A program made the translations under genes and the position numbers. From Ligula intestinalis (taxonomy: Eukaryota; Platyhelminthes; Cestoda; Diphyllobothriidea; Diphyllobothriidae): a stretch of 64,000 bases of DNA. The notes beneath the pieces were generated by a model, which worked only from the letters and a program-made list of their open reading frames with translations, made no database searches and was not told where the DNA came from. Of the stretch, positions 45,545 through 56,910 are shown piece by piece (position 1 is the first letter of the stretch; each line of letters begins with the position of its first letter). The DNA is taken from assembly GCA_036362985.1 (NCBI GenBank), contig JAYGXS010000006.1, forward strand, positions 11,757,765 to 11,821,764, read 5' to 3'.

Positions 45545-46975
45545 ACCGACATATCTCCAGCACGATTTTATGGTCTGCCGAAAGTTCACAAAGAAAACAT
45601 ACTACCTAGGCCAATTGTCTCCCTTCGTAGCACCCCGCATACGGTTTGGCAAAATGGATGTGTACTTATCTGAAGTTCCTGGCAGAAGGCTTGACAGCAA
45701 CCGTAGCTTCTGCCAAACAGTTCCTTGACCGAATAAAACATCTACAGTTGAACCAGATGAATCAATGGCATCCTTTGATATGGTTCCACGCTTTACCTCT
45801 ATCCCACAGCAACTAGCGATTGGTGTTGCGAGAGAACTTCTAAATGAACGCTACGACGAGAACGACAAACCTCTGATGTGTGACTATTCGCTCAAACTCC
45901 GACGACATTGCCTTAAAACCTACTTCACTTTCGATTGGCAAATGTATGAGCAAATTAAAGGCACTCCCATGGGCTCTTTCTACCAGGCCTGATTGCTGAA
46001 GTGGTCCTCCAACGGATAAAACACTTCGTCCTCACCAAGTATCAACCAAAGTTTTGAGCTCGTTATGTCGATGACACTTTCGTCATTGTCAAAACATCTG
46101 ACATCGAGCACCTCACAGATTTATTGAATTCGGTTGATCCACATATCCAATTCACGATGGAAGCGGAAAGAAACAACCAACTCCCCTTCCTCGATGTCCT
46201 TGTGCGCCGGTGTTCAACTGGGATATTGCAAACCACAGTATTCAGAAAGGTTACCGACACAAACCAAGTGTTACACATCAACAGCAATCATCCCTCAAAC
46301 AAAGCTGCGTTCGTACTCTCTTCCAAAGAGTGGAAACATATTGAAGCACACCAGCCGCCAGAAGAGCTGAAAAACAATACTTTCAGGAACTCGTCCGAGC
46401 AAATGAACACACAAAGTCATTTATCAAATAGAGCAAGGGCCGAATGAACAGACGACGGCCTGTGCAACAACAATTCGAACCCATACATAAATGGGTTCTC
46501 CGTAGCAGTCTTACGGCTGTTGCAACCTGTTGGCGTAGGCATAGCCCACCGACCGCAGGTGACAATACGCCGACGGGTGATGCAACCTAAAGACAGACCG
46601 CCTCCTACAGAAACCTCTGCAGTTGTCTACAAGATACTTTGCAATGAGGGAGACTGCAATTACGTTGGAGAAACAGGCCGCAAATTGAAGACTCGCCTTC
46701 ACGAGCACAAACGGGCATCTGGGAGACTGGATCAAAACTCTAAACCTGCAGCACATGTCGCAGAGACTGGCCATGATTTCGATCTTCAAGGAGCAACTAT
46801 CATAGGCCGAGGAAACTCAGAAGCCGAACGGCTGATGCTTTAGGCATGGTACTCAGACGTCAACTCGATCAACAGGCATCTAGACCTCCCAGTGTCCTAC
46901 AAAGTATTGCGTCATTATGAGAGGGAAGGACGAAACAAGAACAAGCCGAGCGTAAGGATTGCATAAGAAGGAGAT
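45545..46975 (+). pseudogene. Penelope-like retroelement, RT plus GIY-YIG (plus strand)
   Basis: Segments in order: FYGLPKVHKENILPRPIVSL (45568-45627), SFDMVPRFTSIPQQLA (motif A), IKGTPMGSFY (motif B), ARYVDDTFVIVK (motif C with YVDD, about 46055-46090), QLPFLDVLVRR, then VYKILCNEGDCNYVGETGRK and LKTRLHEHKRA (GIY-YIG) at 46620-46720 and tail AWYSDVNSINRHLDLPVSY to 46966. Stops (for example TAG at 46842-46844) and frame changes near 45655, 45990 and 46450 inactivate it. The N-terminus is missing. It belongs to a different subfamily from the minus-strand PLE, judged by its tail. Confidence 0.75.
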
Positions 46976-47106
46976 CCCATGACAGGCTGGTCAGTGGAAG
47001 AGGCGGGGTTACCAGGACCCTCTACTGGGTGACAAGGCGTCACACTACTTACTGTTAATGACCCCCTGCTCCACGGACACCTTATTAACGTACACCTTTA
47101 TAATTC

Positions 47107-47117
47107 CCCCCCCCCCA
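47107..47117. repeat. poly-C run
   Basis: About ten consecutive C between PLE end and flank; possible slippage site. Confidence 0.8.
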
Positions 47118-47259
47118 ACTCCACTAACAACTAATTGCCCTCCTCCCCATCCTTTTTACTTTCTGTTTCTAACGCCTTGACAACCTGATAATTCCTGACA
47201 GTTAAATAGCCAATGGCAACTATAATTACCCTCGTTTTATTGCTATGACTCACCTTTGA

Positions 47260-47300
47260 ATATAAACTCCTACACGATTTCGAAAGCTCAGGAAAATAAA
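47260..47300 (+). ncRNA. hammerhead 3' half relic after PLE
   Basis: Only cgaaagctcagg and the flank aaaataaatc remain, with gatgctcgac downstream as at the 38.5 kb pair. The CTGANGA half is not recognisable. Confidence 0.35.
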
Positions 47301-48231
47301 TCAATTGATCCGATGCTCGACACCTCTTCTCCCCTATCCATGCAGACACCTGGAACGCGAACCTTTTCATTCATTCGGGTATGATAAAAGTTTAAATTTT
47401 GACCGCGTGACACAATTCGCTTAAAACGTGATTTCACATAAAAATGCAGACAACTAAACACACAAATGATCTCAGTCAACCGGTGGATATGTATCTTCGA
47501 TAACTTTCATTTTCGGAAGTTATTTTACACCCAATCCTATATTATTTTAAAGCAGCTAAGGTGAATAGTCCCTATTCATTTTAAATAGAAATGGGACTAA
47601 AATAGTAAATTTGCCTTATTAAAGTAGGAATATTTTCGCTGGTATTTAAACCACCTCTTTTCAGGGCTATTTTTGCATGAAGCGTATGCTTACTTAAGTG
47701 AAATACTTACGTCCATCGATGATACCGATGTAAGCATTCAGGAGGTTAAAGTAGGTGGAATTACGGTTTCGATTATACATCATCCAGCATATAAAATTAT
47801 ACAAGCGAGGGGAGAATGAACTAAAGTGTTAGCAACCAATCATAAGTAAGTAAGTTATAAATGTGATAGATCAGTGATATATGTGTTCAGGCATCACAGC
47901 CTCAGATTCTAACCATAACAAGGGGTCAGAGCGAGAGAGGAGTGAAAGGGACCTGGCCATTAGCCCAGGTCACAACGTCGTCACTATCTTACGTCTTTGT
48001 AAGAGATGTGAGGACGCATGGTGCGTGGGCCTGCGGCCAAAGAAACCTTAGTGTCCTGCCCGAAGACCAACGCAGCATGCCTTCTGCCACGACTTGAGAC
48101 ACTGACGACGGGTGGCATGAGCTAATGTTCGGATCCCTCCTACTTCTCCCCATCTGGCCCCTTGTTATGACTAGCATCAGACGCTGTGCTGCCTAAACAC
48201 GATAAATGCCCGTAGACGACCAATGGGAGGG
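47301..48231. other. no gene recognised
   Basis: Only short frames; a GC-rich patch at 47990-48140 without a recognised partner. Confidence 0.4.
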
Positions 48232-48238
48232 CTAGAGG

Positions 48239-48470
48239 AGTTGCCTCCCAAGTCGCACAATCACCGCATCATCCATGTGTGATTTGGCTAAAGTTTCACT
48301 AAGAAGCTTGGCCACTCCGTAGCTATAACCGACGCAGACAGCCAGTTTAATTAAAACAAGAACTGTCATAACGAATACGAGTGGATGCAGGGAAACATAT
48401 TGAAAATAGTGATGCTCAGTTGATTCGTTCGAGAACACTTCATCCTTGATCAAGGTTGGGATCACAATGG
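48239..48470 (-). pseudogene. second prominin-like TM2 exon copy
   Basis: The minus-strand reading contains LAVCVGYSYGVAKLLSET, against LAVCIGYYFGAAKILSET in coding exon 2 of the main gene; the match runs on both sides (SLHPLVFVMTVLVL versus TLHLFVFIITTVLL). Resemblance fades after LSET and a stop follows at 48232-48234. No flanking exon of TM1, TM3, TM4 or TM5 type was found on the minus strand, and no clear splice acceptor was seen. It may be an orphan exon duplicate, or an exon of a paralogue whose other exons lie outside the window. Confidence 0.65.
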
Positions 48471-50190
48471 CTTTTTAGGAATACTGACACTCAGTATTGA
48501 ATACGCGCAACGCATAAATATGCCTCACTTTGTGGGTTCACTGGATACTGGTACACACTGCAAAAGTGTGATAGTTTGTTAGAGCATGTTTTCTTAGGAA
48601 GTGCTTGCTGATTTTAAGTGCTGCGTTAGCTCTTTCAAGTGAGGTAGGCAAGCAGTGGACAAAATGCGTGCGTATATGCAAAAAGCCGTGATTATGTTTC
48701 ATGATAAAAAACCTTGAAATCAAGTTTCAGTAGGTCTTAGAGTTCTAAGGTTTTCAGAAGTGATTTGGTCAACGCTTCTTGTGTAACTGACATTCTTGTG
48801 GTTGCAGCGAAGAAAGGGAGAACTCAAGACCTTAATTTTCATACAGGTCTCCCCATTAGTTGAGCTTGGTGGAAAGTTCCAAATTTTTCCGACTCAATGA
48901 CCTGGGTGCATGGTAGTTTACGAACTTTTACCATCCGGGAGGTAAGTTGACCTTGACTCAACCAAGCTACTAAAATTGAAAATGGTCGTGAACGCAGTGG
49001 CTGCTCTGAAATTCTCCTCAAGCAAAATCGAATTAGTTCTTCTTGAGTCCGCGTAACTGGATACTACCACAAGGCCATAATTCCTATGATCCACAATGCA
49101 TGACCTTAGGTGGGAAACCGACAAACCGCAACATTTGCAGGTTTAGAAAGTTTGAACAGTTGTTACACCTGCTAGGAAAACCAATCACTGCCTAATCTCG
49201 TTCATTGGGCGCCTCTGCACGTCAAAATCACACAGACTGCAGTTTTGTTCGGACTATTGACTCATAAGAAATAAGATTGCACTCTGTTTTACTTCAGGCA
49301 GTTAAACAGAAAGTCGTTCTCGAACAATTTCGCTTACCAATATCACTACTCTAAGTTCTCCTAAATGGGCCAAGATATATCTTTTCTAAGAACTGCAGAC
49401 CACAATGGCGTTGATAACAGTCCTGTGTGGATTAACACCTTCGAACAGGGGCTCGCGCCGTAGATATAAGTGACCAACATTGGTGTCCGATCAGGGTGCA
49501 ATATCCCTCAATCGAACTGCGCACGATTGGCAAATATCACATGTTTGGGGTCGATTTGTGCTGACACCTAGGCACAGTTTTACGCCGGGCAAACTCCACG
49601 GAAGCTTTCTTTATTACCTGTGCCACTTGCTTCTCATTCATATTGGGTGAGTGCTATACCAATAAAAGACCTCATTTGGTTTTTAGATGTTTTATTTAAA
49701 CGGTGCTTACTGAGTTGCCGCATGACTATCTCCCTTTCACATTACGTTAGTCATGCAGTGGACAAAATGCCTTCACTTAAGCACTAGCTTGTGACAACTC
49801 AGCTTTATGCTCATTAACTGTGATATCACACTGCGAAAATCACTGACGTTCTTCAAATTGGTTACGCGTTTTGAGTATCTGACATCGTTGGGGCTGCAAC
49901 CAGCGAACAGAGAGCGGCCCTATTGGTTCCATGGTGACAAGGCCGGGAGCGAGGGTGAGGTACGAGAGATTAATTTAGAAACAACAGAAGTCTGCTCTGC
50001 TTATAAATTCATTTACGCTCATTTCGTCATTCTTGCACATGTCAGACTGTAAGGTGCACGAACGACCGCGCCATCCTAGAATGTCGAACTCTGGCAGGGT
50101 GCAACGCACGGTGTGTGTATCTGCACGCTGCGCTATTCACTACTCCCTTGTGCAGTAAAACCGGCAGGCAAGCGCTCACGATAGGCTGCC
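48471..50190. other. no gene recognised
   Basis: Minus-strand frames at 48839-49124 were examined for further prominin exons; none resembles one. Confidence 0.4.
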
Positions 50191-50637
50191 TTCCGATGGC
50201 GACATTGGTAGCCTAAAGCGCAGTGCTGATCGACTCGTGAAGTGCATTGCGAGGGGGGGAGGTGAGGAGACACATGCGAAGTCTAATTCAATGATTACTA
50301 CTCTCGCTAGTCTCCTGCGGGGTCCAAGTTATCCCGCCAGTTGGCAACCCTCACAACTATGGCTTTTAGCGCACCGCGATGGCTTCAAGCGCAGCAGAAG
50401 GTTTGTAGCGAGGAGGGTGGACCCCACTCTCCCTCTACCACCAGCAAGGGGCCACCGCCTACCTGATCGGTCGCCTGAAGTGGGATTGGCGCAGAGCTAA
50501 AAAGGAAAACAAGCTAGGGGTGAGCAGTAAAGAGCAGGCTTTGCAAGGGAAGAAGAAAATGTGAGAGCGAGAGAAATAAAGAAAGAAGAAAAAAACAAGA
50601 GGGGAACAAGAACGTGGACTTAGTATACCTTTCAGCA

Positions 50638-50860
50638 GAGCATGGTATACCGCACGATGTAAGGCAGCACAAATTCCTGTCTACGTGCAAAAAAACTGGC
50701 TGACAACTAATCATGATAAAAAAAATGCTGTGCCGAAGATTGTAACCACTTCTTCCCTTAGGCGCAGTGGCGACCGGCTCACGAAGTGCATTGCAGGCGA
50801 GAGAAGTCGGAGAGGTTCATGTGAAGTTTTATAACCTATTGTGGTCCTGTGTGAACACCG
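50638..50860 (+). repeat. degenerate direct repeat, copy A (LTR-like)
   Basis: It matches 51467-51690 in order: gcatggtata, gattgtaaccact, then after the repeat boundary a tggcgaccg motif and a gcattgcagg motif. A third partial copy of the last part is at 50205-50255. Spacing about 830 bp. Possibly LTRs of a decayed element; ends and duplications cannot be fixed. Confidence 0.45.
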
Positions 50861-51285
50861 GTTGTGTCACCTGTTACGTGTTAGGAAGAAAACGTAGAAC
50901 AGGGTGGCTGATAGTACTTTACTGTCAGTTGTACCAGTATATCAGCTCTGCTTCCTGTGTGTCCAGTAGCTTGTCTTCTGTGATTGGTCTCGTCTCGGCA
51001 GTAGTCTCTTGCCTAGGGCAACAGAGTCCCCTTCTGCTCACAGCCTCTCTATTGAAGGGCAGTAGCCATTGCTCCCCTTTAGTTTTGCAAGAGTGACCGT
51101 GCGCGCGCTTTGCCCCTGGCGAGGCGTGACCTCAGCATGACAGCGGTATCGCGTGCGCATAATGCCTTGCTACCTTGCGTGGTTTCTGCCGTTGAAGGTC
51201 GCGTGACTTGGCCAGTTCTGTATGCACCGGACTGGCCTGTTGTGTCCTTTGTTCGCGCGCCTTTGTTCGGCGTGACGTCAGGATG

Positions 51286-51310
51286 TCTGTCTGTCTGTCT
51301 GTCTGTCTGG
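51286..51310. repeat. (TCTG)n microsatellite
   Basis: Six TCTG units between the two LTR-like repeats. Confidence 0.9.
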
Positions 51311-51466
51311 ATGACATGGGTGGTGGCTAACGTTCTCGGTCATCCTAACATAAATTCTACTTCGATCACTCCTGCTCTCGCTAGAAACAAGCTCACGCCA
51401 ATTTCATCATCTCTGTCCCCGCTGAGGACACGACGGACATTGCCATGTTGAGCTGTTGAAGCGTAG

Positions 51467-51690
51467 CATGGTATAACACACACGTAATGCGTCAGCACGA
51501 GTTCTTCTCTATGTGCGCGTAAACTAGTAGAAAACTTATCATAATAAGCATATTTTGTAGCGAAGATTATAACCACTACGTCCCTAACAAGGTTTGGTGA
51601 CCGCCTGTTGAGGTGGACTGCAGGAGGGAGAAGCGAACGAAACCCATTCGAAAACCTACATCAATCACTCCTCTTAGAAACTTTCGTTTG
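51467..51690 (+). repeat. degenerate direct repeat, copy B (LTR-like)
   Basis: Partner of 50638-50860. After aaccactacgtccctaaca it reads aggtttggtgaccg, which could be a primer-binding site starting TGGTGACC. No gag or pol frame lies between the copies. Confidence 0.45.
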
Positions 51691-52822
51691 CAGCAAATTG
51701 CGTGGTCTTCAAACATGTTAACATCCAGAAGACGAGAAATTAGTTTGGGTGCGCTGACTGTCGAGTCTGTATACATGGAAACACGTGTGATATAAATGCT
51801 GCTGTCCGTAGGCTTGTTTCAGTAGCTGGAACCACGGGTTGACTGGAATAATTACGACCTTCGGGCCAGACTCAGGGCGTACGGAATCGAAAAGGAGTAA
51901 AACGGAATTTGACAGGTGAGCGCAAAGTGCACCTCCAATGCTGCCTGGGTGGATATCCGAGCGTCCAGAATGAGGATACGCCAGCGCCAGCCTTGGAATT
52001 AGATGACCATTTCGCGTAGCTGTGATTGGTCGAGCACTAGAGAGAGGTCTTCCGTATCCAGGTGCGAGGAAAGCTGCGTAATTGGTCGCAGCGGAGCAGA
52101 CAAACGATAGCGGTGGATTGCTTTCTTGCAACTGTGTCACAGCAGAAGTCAAAAGCGGAGTATCTGCAGACTTACGGGCCATGCAAACCACAGAAAGAAA
52201 GAGCAGTGACAACCAGCATACGTTTCTCTGGCGGACGACTGAACTATGTTTTCAATTAGGTCACAAAATGTCACTCCGCCCGACGGCTTAGCAGCACCTG
52301 GGGTACAGGCACGTTCTTCTATTCCTCCTCCCACTATCCCTCCCTGTCAACCCTTTATTTATTTGTCACCTACCGATGCGTAATTATGGTTGACCAAACA
52401 ACGTTCGCTCTTGGTCTCCTCCAGCAAAGCCCGTCAGCAGCCGATAAAAGCGAAATGCTTAGTTCTACTCTATCAACGAGAAAATTCTTCAGGCGGCATT
52501 TCTAATTAACACCTACGCCGAGAGTCTAAGAACTTGCCATAACTGGCTGTTTCGCCTTCCTTGACTTCTCTGGCTCTCTATCACGCGTAATACAAACCCA
52601 GTAATAACAACTATCAAGGCGCTCCGGTACTATTAAAAAAAATAGTAAAGGATAAACACTATACTCACCTCAACAGTGCATACACAAAGTCAAGAACGAA
52701 GAGAGTCGGCCACATCGCCTGATTATATACAAAGGAACAACACAAATTCAACAAAACGCCACACAGGATGAAACTAGTCTTCGGAAAGCGAGTGTGCAGC
52801 AGAATCAGGTTTCTGCTATCGC
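51691..52822. other. no gene recognised
   Basis: A 164-codon minus frame at 51718-52212 has no recognisable domain and ordinary composition; it is not called a gene. Confidence 0.35.
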
Positions 52823-52882
52823 TTAAGTTTATATCTCTGCTAAAGAATCCGCGACAGATATCGAAACTTCAGGTGAATACGA
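52823..52882 (+). ncRNA. hammerhead ribozyme relic
   Basis: Same family as 10489-10545 (shared gaatccgcgacagat, gaaac.tcagg.gaata). GAAA at 52863-52866 is intact and stem II GAATC/GATATC persists, but CTGANGA has become CTGCTAA, so cleavage is unlikely. Confidence 0.5.
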
Positions 52883-52905
52883 ATGTTTTCCCATCGATCA
52901 AATAT

Positions 52906-52923
52906 TCTTCTTCTTCTTCTTCT

Positions 52924-52950
<27 letters not shown>
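52906..52950. repeat. (TTC)n microsatellite
   Basis: About thirteen TTC units, then T-rich sequence. Follows the ribozyme relic at the place where the 10.5 kb copy has a single attcttctc. Confidence 0.95.
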
Positions 52951-52954
<4 letters not shown>

Positions 52955-53049
52955 TTTTTTCTCAAAGCATGTATGTGTTAGTGGGAGAGAGGACGTGACT
53001 CTGCTTTCGTATAATTTTAAGAGGCAATTAATCTGGCATCAGGATTAGT

Positions 53050-53330
53050 TTGAAACACCAGCCGCGGAAGGTGGCTTGACGAGGGGTTCTCGGAATAGCC
53101 ATGTCAACTGGGTCAAGAAGGAGGGGAAGGAGGCAGCTAGCTATCCACTACAAAGTCACTTCATGCGATTTCATCTCCAGGACTCGAAACGACTATCTCC
53201 GGCGTCAGTAGGGGGCCGACAACATTGTGGGAAATGGTGATAACACGCCAGGGCGCCCCAATGGGGGTGGAAGAGGCTTGGGGCAGTATTCAGTCATGTG
53301 CACTCGACGGACAAGGATAAAGATGGCTCC
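53050..53330 (-). repeat. uninterrupted homologue of the repeat hit by the transposon
   Basis: The minus strand corresponds to 40850-40998 plus 42537-42620. At the insertion point it reads cttgacccagttg without any insert. Confidence 0.6.
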
Positions 53331-53669
53331 GATAAAAGGGGACAATCTTCGCAAGAGGGAATCAATCAGGATTTTAGCTGGAGAAAGGATGTGGAGAGGT
53401 TGAAACATAATCAGCCGGAAATAACACTGACCTATCTGAGGTACACAGAGGGGGCACTCCCCTGCGGTCCACCTGATCCGTCAAAGGCACTTCAGGTTAC
53501 AGTCTGGTAAAATGACTGTTTTGGCATTTCGGTGGATTTGCTACCACTTCAACCACCCTCAAACACTCTATCTGCGAAATCAAAACATCGGAACTAAATT
53601 GTTTCTTGACTAGATCGGCGAATCACCTACATTCATTCATCATATTCCCGATAGAAACCGACAAAGCAA

Positions 53670-53740
53670 GGAACCCGTGGACTAAAGGTAGTGTCTTGAA
53701 CACAATGACCAAAGGTCCCGGGTTCAAATCTCGGGGTGCC
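53670..53740 (+). ncRNA. tRNA-like sequence, probably pseudogene or SINE head
   Basis: Acceptor GGAACCC/GGGTGCC pairs six of seven; T arm CCGGG-TTCAAAT-CTCGG pairs fully with one wobble; anticodon arm GTCTT-GAACACA-ATGAC has a T-T mismatch and A instead of T at position 33. The loop anticodon would read ACA. A functional tRNA is unlikely. Confidence 0.5.
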
Positions 53741-54590
53741 AACCCTGGAGATTGGGTATGACTGGCTGACGACGGCTCATAAGCCAGAAATTGCCATTCC
53801 GGTCTCCCTTTGCTTTTTCGGATTCACTTTACCTTTTTTGTACATTTTGTGGGAAGTGCCAGTAAATTTTTGCTATCTTTAGGTCTTGCAATGAGTCTGA
53901 AACATGCGAAGCTGAGCTGCATTCCTCGAGTTTCGTGTGCGACCGTTTAAGATCCTTGACGGCCATTTTCCGAAGTGGTTGGTTATTCTGTACAAGATCC
54001 CACGTTTTATGTTATAATAAGGGTGCAAAAGATCACGCCATAGTCAAGTGGGTGTGAACATGCTTGAAGAAGCCTGGGAGAATACCTCCTACCAGATAAA
54101 CTCGTGCACGGTACGACCTATCTACCTGCTTCTCCTTCTAAGGGGCTAAAAGTCAACACCGCGGAATGACTTCTGGAAAGTTAACAGCATCAGAAGATCC
54201 ATTTTCTTCGTCACACCTATGTCTTATAATTCTTGAAGTTGTGTCTCAAAACGCTGCTCACGTGCGATGTACAAGCAGGCGAAGGGCACACAAGGTGATT
54301 CACTTTCTGTCTGAATTCAGAGCCGAGACGATTCTGCATGAGTTGCAGGCACTAGTCAACCAACACAACAGGCCAATCCTGCGGCCTGATTATGTGGACA
54401 TCACACTCGAGATTAGATATTAAAATCACATAAAATTTCAGGCGATGGTAGTGTTCCCTGACGTCCCCATCCATTTGTCATAAAGCCACTTTGCTATTTA
54501 AATGATGCTGAGATATGTGATGTATTCGCAACAACCACTCTATCGGTAAAATCTACCGATTCAGAAGACAAAGACGCAATCACTAGAACA
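53741..54590. other. no gene recognised
   Basis: It follows the tRNA-like unit and could include a SINE body; no second copy was found in the window. An 85-codon plus frame at 54166-54423 is unrecognised. Confidence 0.35.
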
Positions 54591-54607
54591 GCATGACCCG
54601 CTGGCAG

Positions 54608-54875
54608 CTCGGGTCATGGTTCTCGGGCCCCCAGTCCATCAACAGACGCAACGATTTGGCGTTCCCATACTGCGTACTGAGGCATTGTCTGAGCGAGAGA
54701 ATCGGTCACGTGGGAAGGGCCAGGCCCGGCAACAACTCTGCCGACAGCGAGCGTAATCGTCGCGCAATTATCCAGCCCACATCCGACACGGACGAGGAAA
54801 GCACCGCAATTAATGAGTCGAACGCGAAGTGTCAAGCCATCGCTGCATCAAGTAAGACCCCAAGCGGTGGCTAGA
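54608..54875 (+). pseudogene. PLE C-terminal tail
   Basis: It reads SWFSGPQSINRRNDLAFPYC, then HCLSERIGHVG and INESNAKC, the segment after GIY-YIG in PLEs, followed at 54999 by a hammerhead relic. The RT and endonuclease are absent, so the copy is truncated at its 5' side. Confidence 0.65.
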
Positions 54876-54984
54876 GGAGCTGATAATTATAGTAAACAAT
54901 GCGGATGCCTGCTACGAACTATTGGTACCATGCAATCTGTGCATTTATCACCCGTATCTGCGCATGTCTCAGACCATCCTACTT

Positions 54985-55040
54985 TAACCTACAGTTACGG
55001 ATTCTTGACAGAATCCGAAACGTCAGGAAAATAAAACTCC
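54985..55040 (+). ncRNA. hammerhead ribozyme relic with perfect stem II
   Basis: GGATTC (54999-55004) and GAATCC (55011-55016) form a perfect six-pair stem II with loop TTGACA, followed by GAAACGTC and AGG. GAAACGTC is the minimal helix III typical of PLE hammerheads. The upstream core reads CAGTTAC instead of CTGANGA, so it should be inactive. Confidence 0.5.
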
Positions 55041-55690
55041 CGTTCGAGTGATCACATCTTCTTCTGAACTGCTTCCTTGGACTGGCATATTCACTTCTAT
55101 TGGCAAAATCTGCCAATATTGTGGATGAACATGAAAGCTTCTGAAACCAAATGTATCAATGCTATTTGGTACCAGTATCAAGCATATTCTTTTATATTTA
55201 AATGAAGCTCCTTATCAATTATACATTAATTTACACGATTAAGCAAGCCCTTTCTAGCGCCAAGCTTGTACAGCTTCATGAAAGTTTCATTTTTCAGTTA
55301 TCTACCCGCATCTTGAATCAGTAGCACGAAGTTTGGTCCATTAACTGTCATACTCCTGCGGTAATTCGGTGTAATACTGCTTTAGAAGGTTTTTAAATTT
55401 AACTGATGTAAATGAAGTAGGCAAAAAGATGTAAGCCTCAGTTTAAGGGTCACATTGCTTAGCACGTGAGACATTTCGTTCAGCAGATCTTTTTTCTTTT
55501 TACGGTATAAATGAAAAAATCCCTAAGCAACCAACATGGCCCATCATCAAGGCAATATCTAGAACACAGTCTTACCTACGACTAGGAGGTTCAATGTCAG
55601 TGCTGTGCTTATTGATATACCAACCCATCACTGTAGTCTTACTTTTATTGATGCGCATGACTTGAAATTTTTCCTCCGGAAATTCGTTTG
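55041..55690. other. no gene recognised
   Basis: AT-rich, short frames. Confidence 0.4.
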
Positions 55691-55699
55691 TCACCGGGG

Positions 55700-56910
55700 C
55701 TTGGATCCGTGTTCAGGTTGAGACCTAATACGCCTAGATGGTGAAACTTGACCCGCCTGCAAATGTAGCATCGAGATGGAATAATTACGGTTTAGCTCTC
55801 AACAAACATGTAGGTCCTCTGCTCTTCATTCTTTATGGAAATGACAGCCTTCAAGAATTGGACTGCGGTAAAATCATGTTTGACGATGACGTTAAGCTCT
55901 GGCAGGTCATTAAGCGCCCAAGCGACCGAGATGCTCTGCAAAATAATCTTTGCAAACTGCAGACGTGGTCCGAGAGATGACTGCTAGATTTCAATGTGCA
56001 AAAGTGTGCCATCCTCCACCTGCGTCCAACAAACTAACCTTTACCCCAGAGCAGCAGGACATATCACCTGAAAAACATCCGAATTCCCGTAGCATTTACG
56101 CAAAAAGACCTCCGCATCTGGACACAGAGTAATCTGAAGGCCTCATTACAATCTGTCAAAGCTGCCAATAAAGCCACGGGAGTGCTGCACGCTATCAAAA
56201 GGGCGTTTCTAGCCTTCGATGAAGATCTCTTTGGCAGAGTGTACGGCACATTTGTTCGACCACACCTAGAGCATGGCATACAGGCGTGGCAGCCATGGCT
56301 AACAAAGGACACAGCATGCCTGAAGAAAGTGTAGCGTCGGGCAACAAAGCTAGTAAGAGGTCTAAAGAACCACACTTACATAAATAGACTGGCATGTCTA
56401 AATGTATTCCCTTTGCATTACAGGCAAACAAGAGGGGATCTTATCCTAGTTTACAAGATAATAAACGGTCTTGAAAAAGGATTACACTTTGAAGACATGT
56501 TTCACTGGAACCTCTCGCCTCATCTCCATGGGCACACAATGAAGCTGTGCACGAAAATGTCCAAGCTAAACCTCCGCTCTGAATTCTTCACGCAACGTGT
56601 CAAAGAACAGTGGAACAACCTTCCGCAGTCAGTCGTGGAGGCCACTTCCCTTCAGTTGTACACACAACGCTTGGATAAGTACATGCGTCCCCTCTCCTCA
56701 CTCCAAGACTTAACTCTCAAAACCAGACATATATTGTAAAAAACAATGCTTCTCACCTCCCTCTAAATCTGAGCTCTAAAAACCAGACATATATTGGAAA
56801 AAAATGCTACTCACTGTTTGCCAAAACTATGTTAGTAGTGAAAAGTTTTATAAGGTTTTCGAAGGCATTGTCTATTATCCTCACCAAATAAACTGAAAAC
56901 TGAAACTTAG
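55700..56910 (+). pseudogene. CR1-like LINE, 3' half of ORF2
   Basis: Segments: VGPLLFILYGNDSLQEL (RT motif B), IMFDDDVKLWQVIK (motif C, normally FADD), WLLDFNVQKCAILHL after a TGA at 55978, then FVRPHLEHGIQAWQPWL, RRATKLVRGLKNHTYINRL and a tail ending at TAA 56737-56739. The 3' UTR holds a 50-bp tandem duplication (56715-56815) and ends near AATAAACTGAAAACTGAAAC at 56887. It is 5' truncated, as usual for LINEs, with several stops and frame changes. Confidence 0.75.

Noticed and set aside
47990..48177. Possible relationship of the GC-rich patch to 39540-39640.
   Set aside because: Only a few short words (ggacgca, ggcctgcgg) agree and the order is not consistent.
51718..52212. 164-codon minus-strand open frame as a gene.
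   Set aside because: No recognisable domain, no splice or start context, and overlapping frames of similar quality on the plus strand.
52768..52998. Plus-strand frame with a poly-Ser stretch.
   Set aside because: It reads through the ribozyme relic and the (TTC)n microsatellite.
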